Shown here piece by piece: positions 8,211 through 16,834 of a stretch of 64,000 nt of DNA. Positions within the stretch are counted from its first letter, which is position 1, and every line of letters starts with the position of its first letter. The stretch is from an uncultured Erythrobacter sp. (GTDB lineage: Bacteria; Pseudomonadota; Alphaproteobacteria; Sphingomonadales; Sphingomonadaceae). The notes under the pieces were generated by a model. The model was not told the DNA's origin and ran no database searches. It saw only the letters and a list, made by a program, of their open reading frames with translations. Made by a program: the position numbers and the translations under genes. Location: the NCBI GenBank assembly GCA_947499095.1, contig CANMMR010000001.1, positions 1 through 64,000 on the forward strand, written 5' to 3'.

Positions 8211-8816
8211 TTAGATCAGGCCGCGATCGGATAGGTCCCGCTCGAGCTGCGGAGCATCACTGAAATGGTGGACCTGCCAGCCGAGCACTCTCGCTGCCGC
8301 GATATTGGCCGCATTGTCGTCGATGAACAGCATCGCCCCTGCGTCATGACCGAAGCGCTTGCGGGCGAGATCGAAGATCGCGGGATCGGGCTTCGCTAGC
8401 TTCTCTTCGCCGGACACCACGATGTCGCGGAACCGGTCGAACACCGGCGCAGTCGGCCGGAAGCCAGCCCAGAATTCGGCGCCGAAATTGGTGATTGCGT
8501 AGAGCGGGACTTTGCGCGCCGCCAATCGCTCGACCAGTTCGATGCTTCCGGGGACCGGGCCGGGGATCGTCTGGTTGAACCGCGTCGCATAGGCACGGAT
8601 CTCGGCTTCATAGTCGGGATAGAGTGCGATCCTCTCGGGCACCATGTCGGCGAGCGCACGGCCGCGATCATGCTCGAAATGCCATTCTTCGGTTACGACC
8701 TCGGACAGCAGGAAATCCAGCCGCGCCGGATCGTCGACGATCCGCTTGAACAAATGCGACAGCTGCCATTGGTAAAGCACGCACCCGACATCGAACACGA
8801 TGGCTTCCACGGTCAT
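8211..8816 (-). CDS. HAD-superfamily phosphatase (YihX-like)
   Basis: 201 residues, a cytoplasmic hydrolase of small phosphate esters by family. Motif I is FDVGCVLYQW with the nucleophile Asp near residue 9; the second Asp of the usual DxD is Gly, as in YihX-type members. Motif II is AITNFG, the motif III lysine is in AKPDPAIF and motif IV is FIDDNAANI. An alpha-helical cap lies between motifs I and II. The ATG at 8816 gives the normal family length. The substrate is unknown. It stands alone between a terminator and rpmJ. Confidence 0.88.
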   Translation of the reverse strand: MTVEAIVFDVGCVLYQWQLSHLFKRIVDDPARLDFLLSEVVTEEWHFEHDRGRALADMVPERIALYPDYEAEIRAYATRFNQTIPGPVPGSIELVERLAARKVPLYAITNFGAEFWAGFRPTAPVFDRFRDIVVSGEEKLAKPDPAIFDLARKRFGHDAGAMLFIDDNAANIAAARVLGWQVHHFSDAPQLERDLSDRGLI

Positions 8817-8919
8817 TGCACCACCTTTATGCGCTTAGCCCAAATGCGAACGGCCCGTACCCCCTGGGGGGCCGGGCCGGTCTTGCACAACCACGCTGCG
8901 GGTGCGGCAGCGCGCCGAA

Positions 8920-9045
8920 TCAGCCCTGGCGGGCCTTGAAGCGGCGGTTGGTCTTGTTGATCACATAAGTGCGCCCGCGACGGCGGATGACGCGGCAATC
9001 GCGATGGCGACCCTTGAGGGACTTGAGGCTGTTGCGGATCTTCAT
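8920..9045 (-). CDS. rpmJ: 50S ribosomal protein L36
   Basis: 41 codons beginning [17 protein letters not shown] and ending NRRFKARQG. The length and sequence fit the longer L36 form, which keeps only part of the zinc-binding Cys/His set of the 37-38 residue form: one Cys is present, in HRDCRVI. It is a component of the large ribosomal subunit. The stand-alone position outside a ribosomal operon is usual in alphaproteobacteria. Longer upstream frames to 9102 are not supported. Confidence 0.95.
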   Translation of the reverse strand: MKIRNSLKSLKGRHRDCRVIRRRGRTYVINKTNRRFKARQG

Positions 9046-9111
9046 GATTTGTCTCGTCAAATAAATACGCGCCGGAGATAAGCCCCGACGCGGCAAATTC
9101 AAGGGCGCCCG

Positions 9112-10230
9112 TTAGCGGCAGGGGTGATTCCGGTCAAGGGTGGTTGGGGAATGGTGGATCAGGCAGGGTCTTTCATTGCGTGCGGAAAGCGCATCCGCGC
9201 TTCCCTTGCGGCGGCACCGGCCCACTCCCCCGATCTCCGCCAGCCGCCGCTCCCACAGCAGCGCATGGCTCACGATCGTATCCAGATCCGCAAATTGCGG
9301 TTCCCACCGCAACGTCTCCCGAATGCGCGACGGGTCCGAGATCAGTTTGGCCGGATCGCCCGCGCGGCGCGGCTGCATGCAGCGATCGATGGTCTGGTTG
9401 GTTACCCGGTCCACTGCGTCGAGCACTTCGAGCACCGAAAAGCCGCGGCCATATCCGCAATTCATCGTCAGCGAGCGGTCGGGCTGCGCGATCAGTGCCT
9501 CGAGGGCCATCAGATGCGCCTTCGCCAAGTCGCTTACATGGATATAGTCGCGCACGCCGGTGCCGTCGGGCGTCTCGAAATCGGTGCCGAAAACCGCGAC
9601 GTGATTGCGTTTGCCGGTCGCCGCCTCGCAGGCGACCTTGATGAGATGCGTCGCACCGGCGGTCGACTGGCCGGTCCGACCTTCGGGATCGGCACCGGCG
9701 ACGTTGAAATAGCGCAGCACGCAGTGGTTGAAACCATGCGCTGCGCTGGCGTCGGCCAACATCTGCTCGGTCATGAGCTTCGACCAGCCATAGGGATTGA
9801 TCGGTTGCTTCGGCGTGTCTTCGCTCACCTGTTCGACATCGGGCGTGCCGTAGGTTGCGGCAGTCGAGCTGAAGATGAAATGGCCGACTCCGCCATCAAC
9901 TGCAGCCTCGATCAGCGCGCGGCTTTTCACCGTGTTGTTGTCGTAATATTTGAGCGGGTTCTCGACCGACTCCGGTACGATGATCGATCCGGCAAAATGC
10001 ATGATCGCACCGATGCCCTGTTCGAGGAAAATCTGCTCCAGCAGGATCGTGTCGGCGATGTCGCCTTCATAGAGCGGCACCTCCTCCGGCACTGCGAAGG
10101 CGAAGCCGGTGGAAAGATTGTCGATGACCGCCACCGGCCAGCCAGCATCGCGCAAAGCAAGCACCGCGTGGCTGCCGATATAGCCAGCTCCGCCCGTAAC
10201 CAGAACGGGTATTTTCTGTCCATTATCCAT
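9112..10230 (-). CDS. galE: UDP-glucose 4-epimerase
   Basis: It interconverts UDP-glucose and UDP-galactose for surface polysaccharide synthesis. The ATG at 10230 gives MDNGQKIPVLVTGGAGYIGSH, the NAD-binding GxxGxxG at the N-terminus. SSTAATYG (catalytic Ser/Thr) and the NPYGWSK active-site Tyr-x3-Lys follow near residues 125-155, with the substrate-binding GVRDYIHV near 235. About 372 residues, slightly longer than typical (about 340) because of a C-terminal extension after RRLAEIGG. An upstream in-frame extension to 10425 lacks family similarity. It is divergent from the lipoprotein gene at 10362. Confidence 0.93.
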   Translation of the reverse strand: MDNGQKIPVLVTGGAGYIGSHAVLALRDAGWPVAVIDNLSTGFAFAVPEEVPLYEGDIADTILLEQIFLEQGIGAIMHFAGSIIVPESVENPLKYYDNNTVKSRALIEAAVDGGVGHFIFSSTAATYGTPDVEQVSEDTPKQPINPYGWSKLMTEQMLADASAAHGFNHCVLRYFNVAGADPEGRTGQSTAGATHLIKVACEAATGKRNHVAVFGTDFETPDGTGVRDYIHVSDLAKAHLMALEALIAQPDRSLTMNCGYGRGFSVLEVLDAVDRVTNQTIDRCMQPRRAGDPAKLISDPSRIRETLRWEPQFADLDTIVSHALLWERRLAEIGGVGRCRRKGSADALSARNERPCLIHHSPTTLDRNHPCR

Positions 10231-10361
10231 GGGCCGTGCCCTAGCATACGAATTGGTAACGGCAACGACCCAGAGAGTCTGCCGCCAAGTTCCGGAGCGG
10301 AATGCCCTGCCCATGCGTTGGGCAACTGTCGCAGTCTGACGACGAGACGTGAAAGGACCGC

Positions 10362-10970
10362 ATGATGAAACCGATGATATCGCTGAGCGGCCTGTGTGCC
10401 GGGCTCGCCCTTGCCGGATGTGCAACGCCGCCGGGCCCGGTCGAAGTGACGCGGTTTGTCGCCCCCGAAAGCGTGGCCCGGCTCGGCCAGGGTACTATCT
10501 TCGTGGAGACCATGCCCGGCACCGATGGCGATAGCCTGGCCATGGCGCCCTACAAGGCCGCCGTGGCGCGGGAACTCACTGCCCTCGGCTATGTCGAGAC
10601 CGACCGCGCCAGTGCCAGCCAGATCGCCCAGGTCGGGGTTGATGGCTACGTCCTCGGATCGAACGGTCGCCGCAGCCCCGTGAGTGTCGGGGTCGGCGGG
10701 CGAACGGGTGGCTACGGTTCCGGCGTCGGCGTCGGGATCGGCATCAACCTCGGCGGCGGCGAGAAGGATCGGCTCGGCACGGAACTGTCGGTCCGCATCA
10801 GCGAAGCGGCGAGCGGCGCGAGCCTGTGGGAAGGCCGTGCCGATTTCAGCCCGCCCGAAGACTCCCCCCTTGCGCGCGGCACGGCGAACGCCCAGACGGT
10901 CGCCTCCGCGCTGTTTCGGGAGTTTCCCGGCAACAATGGCGAAACGATCGAAGTGAAGGTACCCGAGTGA
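10362..10970 (+). CDS. DUF4136-like lipoprotein
   Basis: The N-terminus carries a lipoprotein signal with lipobox LALAGC, so the mature Cys is near residue 20 and the protein is anchored in the outer or inner membrane. The body resembles DUF4136 proteins, with a Gly-rich segment [20 protein letters not shown] near residues 110-130. AAAGGA lies 4 bases before the first of two adjacent ATGs (10362, 10365). It overlaps the following carboxypeptidase by GTGA, so the two are translationally coupled. Function unknown. Confidence 0.8.
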   Translation: MMKPMISLSGLCAGLALAGCATPPGPVEVTRFVAPESVARLGQGTIFVETMPGTDGDSLAMAPYKAAVARELTALGYVETDRASASQIAQVGVDGYVLGSNGRRSPVSVGVGGRTGGYGSGVGVGIGINLGGGEKDRLGTELSVRISEAASGASLWEGRADFSPPEDSPLARGTANAQTVASALFREFPGNNGETIEVKVPE

Positions 10971-12106
10971 ACGACATCCATATCGATTGCGCATTCGACA
11001 GCGGCAATATCGAAGTCCTGTCCGTCGACGGCGCGAGTGCCAGGCTGGCCATTTGCAAGGACCATCAGAGCGAATTTGCGCAATGGTTCCACTTTCGTGT
11101 CAGCGGCGCCGCGGGGCGCGAACTGGAACTGAAGATCACCGGCCTAAAGGACAGCGCCTATCCAGGCGGCTGGCCGCAATACGACGCCTGCGTGTCGGAA
11201 GACCGCGACTATTGGGGCCGTGCGGCTTCGAGCTGGGACGAAAGCGCCGACAATGGCACGCTGACGATCCGCTACACCCCCGGAAGCGACATCGCATATT
11301 TCGCTTATTTCGCGCCCTATTCGATGGACCGCCACCACGATCTCGTCGCCGAGGCCGCATCCAGCGAAGGTGTGGAGTACAAGCGCCTCGGCACCACACT
11401 CGACGGGCAGCCGATCGACTGCCTGTCGATGGGCGAAGGCGAAACGCAGGTGTGGCTCTATGCCCGCCAGCATCCGGGCGAGACGCAGGCCGAATGGTGG
11501 ATGGAAGGCGCTCTCGAAGTGCTGACCGACCCGACCGACAGCGTCGGCCGCCTGCTGCGCCAGCGCTGCCGCCTGCATGTCGTGCCTAATGCCAATCCCG
11601 ACGGATCGAAACGCGGGCACCTGCGCACCAATGCGGTGGGCACCAATCTCAACCGCGAATGGGAAAATCCGACTGCGGAAAAGAGCCCCGAAGTGTTCGC
11701 CATCCGCAATGCGATGGATGAGACCGGCGTGCATTTCGCAATGGACGTGCATGGCGACGAAGCGATCCCGGTCGCCTTCCTCGCCGGTTACGAAGGCATC
11801 CCCAGCTGGACCGACGAGCATGGCGAACGCTTTTATCTGTACGAGCGCATCCTCGACCGGCGCACGCCGGATTTCCAGACCGAGCAGGGCTACACCAAAT
11901 CGGCGCCGGGCAAGGCCAATCTGTCGATGAGCACCAACCAGGTCGCCGAGCGCTTCGGCGCGACGGCAATGACGTTGGAAATGCCCTATAAGGACAATCC
12001 GGCCAGCCCCGAGCCCGAACAGGGCTGGAGCCCCGAGCGGTGCAAGATGCTGGCGCGCGATTGCCTTGCCAGCCTGCTCGAATGGCTGGATAGCGACAAG
12101 GGCTGA
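10967..12106 (+). CDS. M14-family zinc carboxypeptidase (cytosolic type)
   Basis: 379 residues from a GTG overlapping the stop of the lipoprotein gene (GTGA). An N-terminal beta-sandwich of about 120 residues precedes the peptidase domain, as in the cytosolic carboxypeptidase-like AGBL subgroup of M14. Zinc ligands are in RQHPGET (HxxE near residue 167-170) and DVHGDE (His near 260); the substrate arginine/asparagine pair is in GTNLNREW. The general-base Glu is probably in TLEMPYKDN near residue 345. No signal peptide, so cytoplasmic. Substrate unknown; members trim C-terminal residues. Confidence 0.85.
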   Translation: MNDIHIDCAFDSGNIEVLSVDGASARLAICKDHQSEFAQWFHFRVSGAAGRELELKITGLKDSAYPGGWPQYDACVSEDRDYWGRAASSWDESADNGTLTIRYTPGSDIAYFAYFAPYSMDRHHDLVAEAASSEGVEYKRLGTTLDGQPIDCLSMGEGETQVWLYARQHPGETQAEWWMEGALEVLTDPTDSVGRLLRQRCRLHVVPNANPDGSKRGHLRTNAVGTNLNREWENPTAEKSPEVFAIRNAMDETGVHFAMDVHGDEAIPVAFLAGYEGIPSWTDEHGERFYLYERILDRRTPDFQTEQGYTKSAPGKANLSMSTNQVAERFGATAMTLEMPYKDNPASPEPEQGWSPERCKMLARDCLASLLEWLDSDKG

Positions 12107-12113
12107 GGTGGGC

Positions 12114-12135
12114 GGGGCTGCCGCGATGCAGCCCC
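12114..12135. terminator. GC-rich hairpin between convergent genes
   Basis: An 8-base perfect stem GGGGCTGC/GCAGCCCC with loop CGCGAT, placed 8 bases after the carboxypeptidase stop and 11 bases before the stop of the convergent small gene. No T-tract follows on either side, so terminator function is only likely. Confidence 0.5.
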
Positions 12136-12145
12136 GGCCTCGGAA

Positions 12146-12334
12146 TCAAGCGGCGGCGGCGATGCCGTCGAGTACTTTCTGGGCGACCTCTTCGATGGAG
12201 CCGGTGACCAGCAGCGGCTGGCCGCCGACCATGCCGACATTGGTCTGGCCGTTCTCGGCGGTTCTGAGCCATGCAATATTGCTGGCGACGACGAGGTAAT
12301 TGCCGCCGCGCGATTCCAGTTTCACGAATTTCAT
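12146..12334 (-). CDS. Small conserved protein, FlbD-like fold pattern
   Basis: 62 residues starting MKFVKLESRGGNYLVVASNI and containing a predicted last helix SIEEVAQKVLDGI. The layout of two short beta hairpins plus a helix with a V-x-G-S-x-E-E-V turn is like the small FlbD-type proteins, but the match is weak and there are no flagellar genes nearby. Its lead ATG has AGGAGATGATTCG just upstream, a good ribosome site. It stands alone. Confidence 0.65.
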   Translation of the reverse strand: MKFVKLESRGGNYLVVASNIAWLRTAENGQTNVGMVGGQPLLVTGSIEEVAQKVLDGIAAAA

Positions 12335-12433
12335 CGAATCATCTCCTGACGCGGTGAGGCTAGCGCATCAGGCGGTACGCAATGGTTAATGCCGGACAGC
12401 GAAAATTCAGCTAGCGCATGGCAACTCGGGCCG

Positions 12434-12790
12434 ATGCGTATGTTGCTATCGATCGGTGCGATAACAGCAGCCCTCGCCTCCAGTCCGGCAGCGGCGACCG
12501 GCGGACTGCTGTGCACGACGGCAGCTAAGCCGGAGATCAAGGTCTCCATCGGCTTCGGCCATGTCCCCGGCGCGCCGATCGTCGCCAAACACCTGTGGGT
12601 GGATGGCAAGAAGGTAGCGGTTCAAGCGCCGCAATGGTGGCTGGACGACGATGAAATGCGTCTCGAACTCACCGATGCCGACATGATGAACACGCTGTTG
12701 GTCATGCGCACGAAGCGCAATGGCTGGACCTATGACGGGCAGGTGACATGGGCCGGCAAGACCCACTGGATCCGCTGCAAGGAGAATTGA
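12434..12790 (+). CDS. Exported hypothetical protein
   Basis: Starting at the ATG at 12434 (or 12440) gives a signal peptide of about 20 residues (MLLSIGAITAALASSPAAA) and a mature periplasmic protein of about 95 residues with two cysteines (LLCTTAA, WIRCKEN). KHLWVDGKKVAVQAPQWW is the most conserved-looking block. Not recognised as a named family. Convergent with the amidohydrolase pair. Confidence 0.65.
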   Translation: MRMLLSIGAITAALASSPAAATGGLLCTTAAKPEIKVSIGFGHVPGAPIVAKHLWVDGKKVAVQAPQWWLDDDEMRLELTDADMMNTLLVMRTKRNGWTYDGQVTWAGKTHWIRCKEN

Positions 12791-12808
12791 GCCGGGCGGG
12801 CGCTCGGT

Positions 12809-14047
12809 TCAGCGCACATCCCTGCTCGCCACGCGCCCGTCGATCACGACGCCGGTGACGTGGCTGGTGTATTCCAACGGGTCGCCGTCGAACAGCACGA
12901 CATCGCCATCCTTCCCGACGCTGAGCGAGCCGACACGCTCTCCCACGCCGATGGCGCGAGCAGCATCGATCGTGATCGAGGCCAGCGCATGTTCGGGCGC
13001 AAGACCGTTGGCCGTTGCCCAGCCCGCTTCCCACAGGATCACGCGGGTCTTCGGCACGTAGGCTTCGTAGCCGGACTGCAGCGCAAAGGGGATGCCTGCC
13101 TCGCGCAGGGTGACAGCGGTGGTGAAGCTCGCGTTCTCCATGTCGCCGTAGTGCCTGCCCATCGTGGGGTGCAGGATCACGGTGACCCCGGCCTCGCGCA
13201 ACTGGTCGAGCAAGCGATAGCTTTCAGCCCCGCCATCGATGACCAGATCGATGCCGAACTCCTCCTTAAGGCGCAGCGCGCTCATGATGTCCTGCAAGCG
13301 GTTGGCGGTTACCATCAGCGGCACGCGGCGGGCCAAAACGTCGCGCCAAACACGGACATCGAGCTTGTTCGTGCCGAGATCGTTCTCCTCTTCCTGCGCG
13401 CGCTTCTTCTGCGCCTCGTCCGGGACCTGTCCCGCACGCGCCGCCGTTAGCGCTGCGCGGAGCAGCGCCATCTGCTTGGGTCGCGTGCCCGGGCCCTTGT
13501 CGCTGTCGAGCGCATTCGGGCCGAGATTGGCCGCGATCATCGCGCGCGGGACGATCGCTGCCGCATCGGCCGTTTTGGCCCAGGTCTTGGCGACCATGGT
13601 CTGGCCGGAGACGACCGTGCCGGGCCCGTGGCCGGTATGGATGGTAGTGACCCCGAAGGAGCGGACCCAATCGACCAGCGTCTCGTCCGGATTATAGCCG
13701 TCGATCGCGCGAAGCTGCGGCTGCAGCGCAGCGCCCGTGTCAAGCTGGTCCTGGTCGTCGAACTGGTTGAGATAGCCGGCAAGGCCGACCACCGTGCGCG
13801 CATCGACGAAGCCGGGCGTCGCCACCTTGGCGGTCAGCACTTCCATGCCTTCGGGCACGCCGGTGCTGGCAGCGGGGCCGACACTCACGATCTTGCCGCC
13901 GCGGATCACGACGATGCCGTCACTGATCGCTGCGCCATCCATCGTGTGCAACGTCTCTGCGCGGACGGCGACATCCTGCGCGGCGAGGTAGGCGGGAGCC
14001 AGAGCAAGGGCGGCAGCGGCGAGCGATTTGGCGATATGCTTGATCAT
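12809..14047 (-). CDS. Amidohydrolase-family exported protein lacking metal ligands
   Basis: 412 residues with a cleavable signal peptide (ALALAPAYLAAQ). The fold is that of metal-dependent amidohydrolases: an N-terminal beta-sandwich (TLHTMDGAAISDGIVVIRGG), a barrel, and the C-terminal GSLSVGKDGDVVLFDGDPLEYTS. The first-strand HxH motif (normally PGFIDAHTH) reads PGFVDARTVVG; the next histidines, HHHTH in the upstream paralogue, read MVTANRLQ; and the LHSDD segment reads LQSGY. All expected zinc ligands are gone, so it is probably a non-catalytic partner. Its ATG overlaps the stop of the upstream paralogue (4 bases), implying coupled synthesis and perhaps a heteromer. Confidence 0.85.
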   Translation of the reverse strand: MIKHIAKSLAAAALALAPAYLAAQDVAVRAETLHTMDGAAISDGIVVIRGGKIVSVGPAASTGVPEGMEVLTAKVATPGFVDARTVVGLAGYLNQFDDQDQLDTGAALQPQLRAIDGYNPDETLVDWVRSFGVTTIHTGHGPGTVVSGQTMVAKTWAKTADAAAIVPRAMIAANLGPNALDSDKGPGTRPKQMALLRAALTAARAGQVPDEAQKKRAQEEENDLGTNKLDVRVWRDVLARRVPLMVTANRLQDIMSALRLKEEFGIDLVIDGGAESYRLLDQLREAGVTVILHPTMGRHYGDMENASFTTAVTLREAGIPFALQSGYEAYVPKTRVILWEAGWATANGLAPEHALASITIDAARAIGVGERVGSLSVGKDGDVVLFDGDPLEYTSHVTGVVIDGRVASRDVR

Positions 14048-15348
14048 TGGCTGGCCTCCGCTTCGGCTGCTTCCCAGTGGTGATGGGCAAGCTCCATCGG
14101 GCTGCCCGCGCCATAGCCGCCTTCGGCCAGCAGCCTACCTTCCTCGGTCGTGCGGTCGAACAGCTTTTCTCCTTCGACCCAAGTCTCCATGACATCGGTG
14201 TAGACCGACAGCGGATCGCCCGAGAGCAGGATGAAGTCGGCATCCTTGCCCACCTCGAGACTCCCCACGCGGTCGTCCAGCCCCAGCTGTTTCGCGCCAT
14301 TGATGGTGAGCGCCCGCAGCGCGCCCTCGCGGCTCATCCCGCCGCGCACGGCAATCCCGGCCTGGCGGAACATAAGCCGCGAATCGATGATGCCGTCATC
14401 CGAATGCAGCGAGGTCAGCACGCCAGCACGCTCCAGCGTGGCGGCGGTATCCAATCGCGATTCCTGCGCTTCCAGCTTACCGCCGGGGCTGTCGACGAGG
14501 ATGTTGGAAACCGGAATACCGGCAGCGGCCAGTTCCTCGGCCACCTTCCAGGCTTCCATTCCGTGCTGGATCAGCACCTTGAAACCGAATTCGCGCTGCA
14601 GGCGCAGCACGGTCATGATGTCGTCGGCGCGGTGCGTGTGGTGATGCACCAGCCGTTTGCCCGACAGGACCTCGCACAACACCTCTTTGCCGAGATCGAC
14701 TGTCTTCTTGTCGCCGTCGCAATAGGCCTTCGCCTCGGTGAAGGCCGCGCGGACCAGCGCGGCGGACTTGGCGCGGGTGGTCGGGAAGCCGGGCGTCTCG
14801 CGGATCGGATTGGTGCCGTTGGCCATCTTCAAGCCGCCCATCACCGAGCCGTCCGGGAGGAACCACGCGATGTCCTCGATCGTCTCGCCATCGCGTAGTC
14901 GCATATAGAAGGTCTGTCCGCTCACCAGCCAGCCCGAACCGGGCATGACATTGGCTGTCGTGACTCCGCCGGAGCGCGCCTTGGCGATGCTGGCATCGCG
15001 CGGATTGATCGAATCCATCGCGCGCACCTCGGGCTGGATCGGCGAGCTGCGATCCGCGCCCGCCACCGAGCCGATGTGGGAATGCGTATCGACGATACCC
15101 GGCATGATGACCATACCGCTCGCATCGCGGCGCTCGGCATCGGCGGGAATGGTCACATTGGTGCCGACCGCGACGATCTTGCCGCCCTCGACTACCAGCG
15201 TGGCATTGTCGAGCGCCGGGCCGGCCATCGTGTGGATGGTCGCGCCCTCGAACGCCACGGCCCGTGCTTGCGCCTGAGCGACGCCAGCCCAAAGCGCCAA
15301 TGCAGAGCAGGCGCCGACAGCGCCTGTGCGAATTGCGGTTGAAATCAT
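14044..15348 (-). CDS. Exported metal-dependent amidohydrolase
   Basis: 434 residues with an N-terminal signal peptide (ACSALALWAGVAQA). Unlike its downstream paralogue, it keeps the metal site: HSHIG after MPGIVDT near residue 90, HHHTHRADD near 235 and TSLHSDDG near 320. The C-terminal VGSLEVGKDADFILLSGDP is the usual amidohydrolase sandwich strand. It is probably a periplasmic hydrolase (peptide, imidazolone or xenobiotic amide; substrate not readable). First gene of a two-gene operon. Confidence 0.87.
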   Translation of the reverse strand: MISTAIRTGAVGACSALALWAGVAQAQARAVAFEGATIHTMAGPALDNATLVVEGGKIVAVGTNVTIPADAERRDASGMVIMPGIVDTHSHIGSVAGADRSSPIQPEVRAMDSINPRDASIAKARSGGVTTANVMPGSGWLVSGQTFYMRLRDGETIEDIAWFLPDGSVMGGLKMANGTNPIRETPGFPTTRAKSAALVRAAFTEAKAYCDGDKKTVDLGKEVLCEVLSGKRLVHHHTHRADDIMTVLRLQREFGFKVLIQHGMEAWKVAEELAAAGIPVSNILVDSPGGKLEAQESRLDTAATLERAGVLTSLHSDDGIIDSRLMFRQAGIAVRGGMSREGALRALTINGAKQLGLDDRVGSLEVGKDADFILLSGDPLSVYTDVMETWVEGEKLFDRTTEEGRLLAEGGYGAGSPMELAHHHWEAAEAEASQ

Positions 15349-15403
15349 GAAATACTCCCTCGGCGCGCCACACTAGCGCCGGATCACGGTCCCGCAAGCC
15401 CGA

Positions 15404-16423
15404 TCAGGCGACGACCGGCTCGAGCAGGCGCAGCGTGCGCGCATCGGCGTCGAGTTCCACCTCCACCCCATGCGGCATTGCGAGCTGGTTGGTGACGTGG
15501 CCGATGTTGGCGCCGGTGAAAGCCGGGATGCCAAGCGCACTGAGATGATGGTCGAGAATGTCATCGAGGGTGAAGCCCGACTGGTCTTGCGTTTCGGGTT
15601 CGCACCTCGTGCATTGGCCAAACGCGACGCCCGATAGCTTGTCGAGCACGCCAGCCAACCGCAGCTGCTGGAGCATCCGGTCGACGCGATAGACGTCCTC
15701 GTTGACGTCTTCGAGAAACAGCACCGCGCCGTCGAAGCTGGGCAACCACGGAGTCCCCATCAGAGTCGAAAAAATCGTCAAATTACCGCCGAGCAAGCGG
15801 CCTCTCGCCGTCCCTCCGGCGATCGTCCGCCCCGCACGGCCGCTTGCCTGCTCGGCGTCGGCCCCGCCCAACACCGGCGTGCCTGCAGCAAAAGCCAGCC
15901 GCCACAAGCTTTCCCAGCTCTCGCGCTCCCATCGGCTGGCGGCATTGGGGCCATGGATCGTCGGGAAGCCCGCCCGCGCCGCGATCGCGAGATGCAGCGC
16001 GGTCGTATCGGAGTAACCGATCAGCAGCTTGGGATTGGCTCGGATCGCGTCCCAGTCGAGCAGCGGCAGGATGCGCGCACCACCCCAGCCGCCACGTACG
16101 GCGAAAATGCCGCGCACCTCCGGGTCGGCGACCATCGCCATGTAATCCCCGGCCCGCTGCGCGTCTGTACCGGCGAGATACCCGTTCTGCTCGCGCACAT
16201 GCTGGCCGAGCTTCGGCACCAGCCCCATCCCCCTGATCCAGTGCTGCGCCCGGTCGAGCTCCCACGGCAGCGTCAGCGCACTGGCCGGCGCGACGAGACC
16301 GACCGTATCGCCCGCTCGCAGTCGCGGCGCTTTTCGAGCGGCGGAGGCACTCAGCGGGTCAGGCAATGCAGTAGCGAGCAGCACGCCGCCCATGCTGCCG
16401 AGCGCCTGCCGCCGGTCGATCAT
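15404..16423 (-). CDS. LD-carboxypeptidase (S66 family) with Tat-like signal
   Basis: It removes the terminal D-Ala from murein tetrapeptides during peptidoglycan recycling, or a related LD-peptide cut. The ATG at 16423 gives MIDRRQALGSMGGVLLATAL, a twin-arginine-like leader, suggesting export, whereas classic LdcA is cytosolic. Family motifs are AVRGGWGGARILP (near 105) and the nucleophile elbow IGYSDTTALH (near 130); GxNxxIF and the C-terminal GANIGHVTNQLAMPHG carry the Glu and His regions. About 339 residues. The start overlaps the cytidine deaminase stop by 4 bases. Confidence 0.88.
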   Translation of the reverse strand: MIDRRQALGSMGGVLLATALPDPLSASAARKAPRLRAGDTVGLVAPASALTLPWELDRAQHWIRGMGLVPKLGQHVREQNGYLAGTDAQRAGDYMAMVADPEVRGIFAVRGGWGGARILPLLDWDAIRANPKLLIGYSDTTALHLAIAARAGFPTIHGPNAASRWERESWESLWRLAFAAGTPVLGGADAEQASGRAGRTIAGGTARGRLLGGNLTIFSTLMGTPWLPSFDGAVLFLEDVNEDVYRVDRMLQQLRLAGVLDKLSGVAFGQCTRCEPETQDQSGFTLDDILDHHLSALGIPAFTGANIGHVTNQLAMPHGVEVELDADARTLRLLEPVVA

Positions 16424-16824
16424 ATCAGGCTGGCCGGTCCGAACGCGTCGGGCAGCAGTTGCGAAAGCTGGACGCGACGCACGCTGTCCGGACCTACGCA
16501 GAGGATTTCGGGATCGGTGCCGCCCAATTGTGCCAGCTCGTTGAGCACCTGGCGGCAGCGACCGCAGGGCGTGATGGGCGTAGCGCCGGGGCCCGTCACC
16601 GCGACAGCCTCCAGGCCGCCACGCACGCCATCGGCCATCGCCTTCGACACCGCGACCGTCTCGGCGCATAGCGCCAGGCCATAGCTCGCGTTTTCGATAT
16701 TGGTCCCGGTCACCACGCTGCCGTCGGCAAATCTCAGCGCAGCCCCCACCGCGAATTGGGAATAGGGCGAATAGGAATGCTCGCCTGCATCGCGCGCAGC
16801 AGTGATCAGATCGTCGTCGGTCAT
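16420..16824 (-). CDS. cdd: Cytidine deaminase
   Basis: It deaminates cytidine and deoxycytidine to uridine in pyrimidine salvage. 134 residues from ATG 16824 (MTDDDLITAARDAG), standard for the homotetrameric short form. Substrate-binding GTNIENASYG, zinc ligand plus proton shuttle LCAET, and the second zinc pair PCGRCRQ are all present. Coupled by overlap with the LD-carboxypeptidase downstream and 10 bases after the GH25-like gene. Confidence 0.94.
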   Translation of the reverse strand: MTDDDLITAARDAGEHSYSPYSQFAVGAALRFADGSVVTGTNIENASYGLALCAETVAVSKAMADGVRGGLEAVAVTGPGATPITPCGRCRQVLNELAQLGGTDPEILCVGPDSVRRVQLSQLLPDAFGPASLI

Positions 16825-16834
16825 TTCGTCCTCG

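Noticed and set aside
8851-8879. CGGCCC/GGGCCG hairpin after rpmJ as a terminator
   Set aside because: The stem is short with a long loop, and no T-run follows on the minus strand; too weak to list as a feature.
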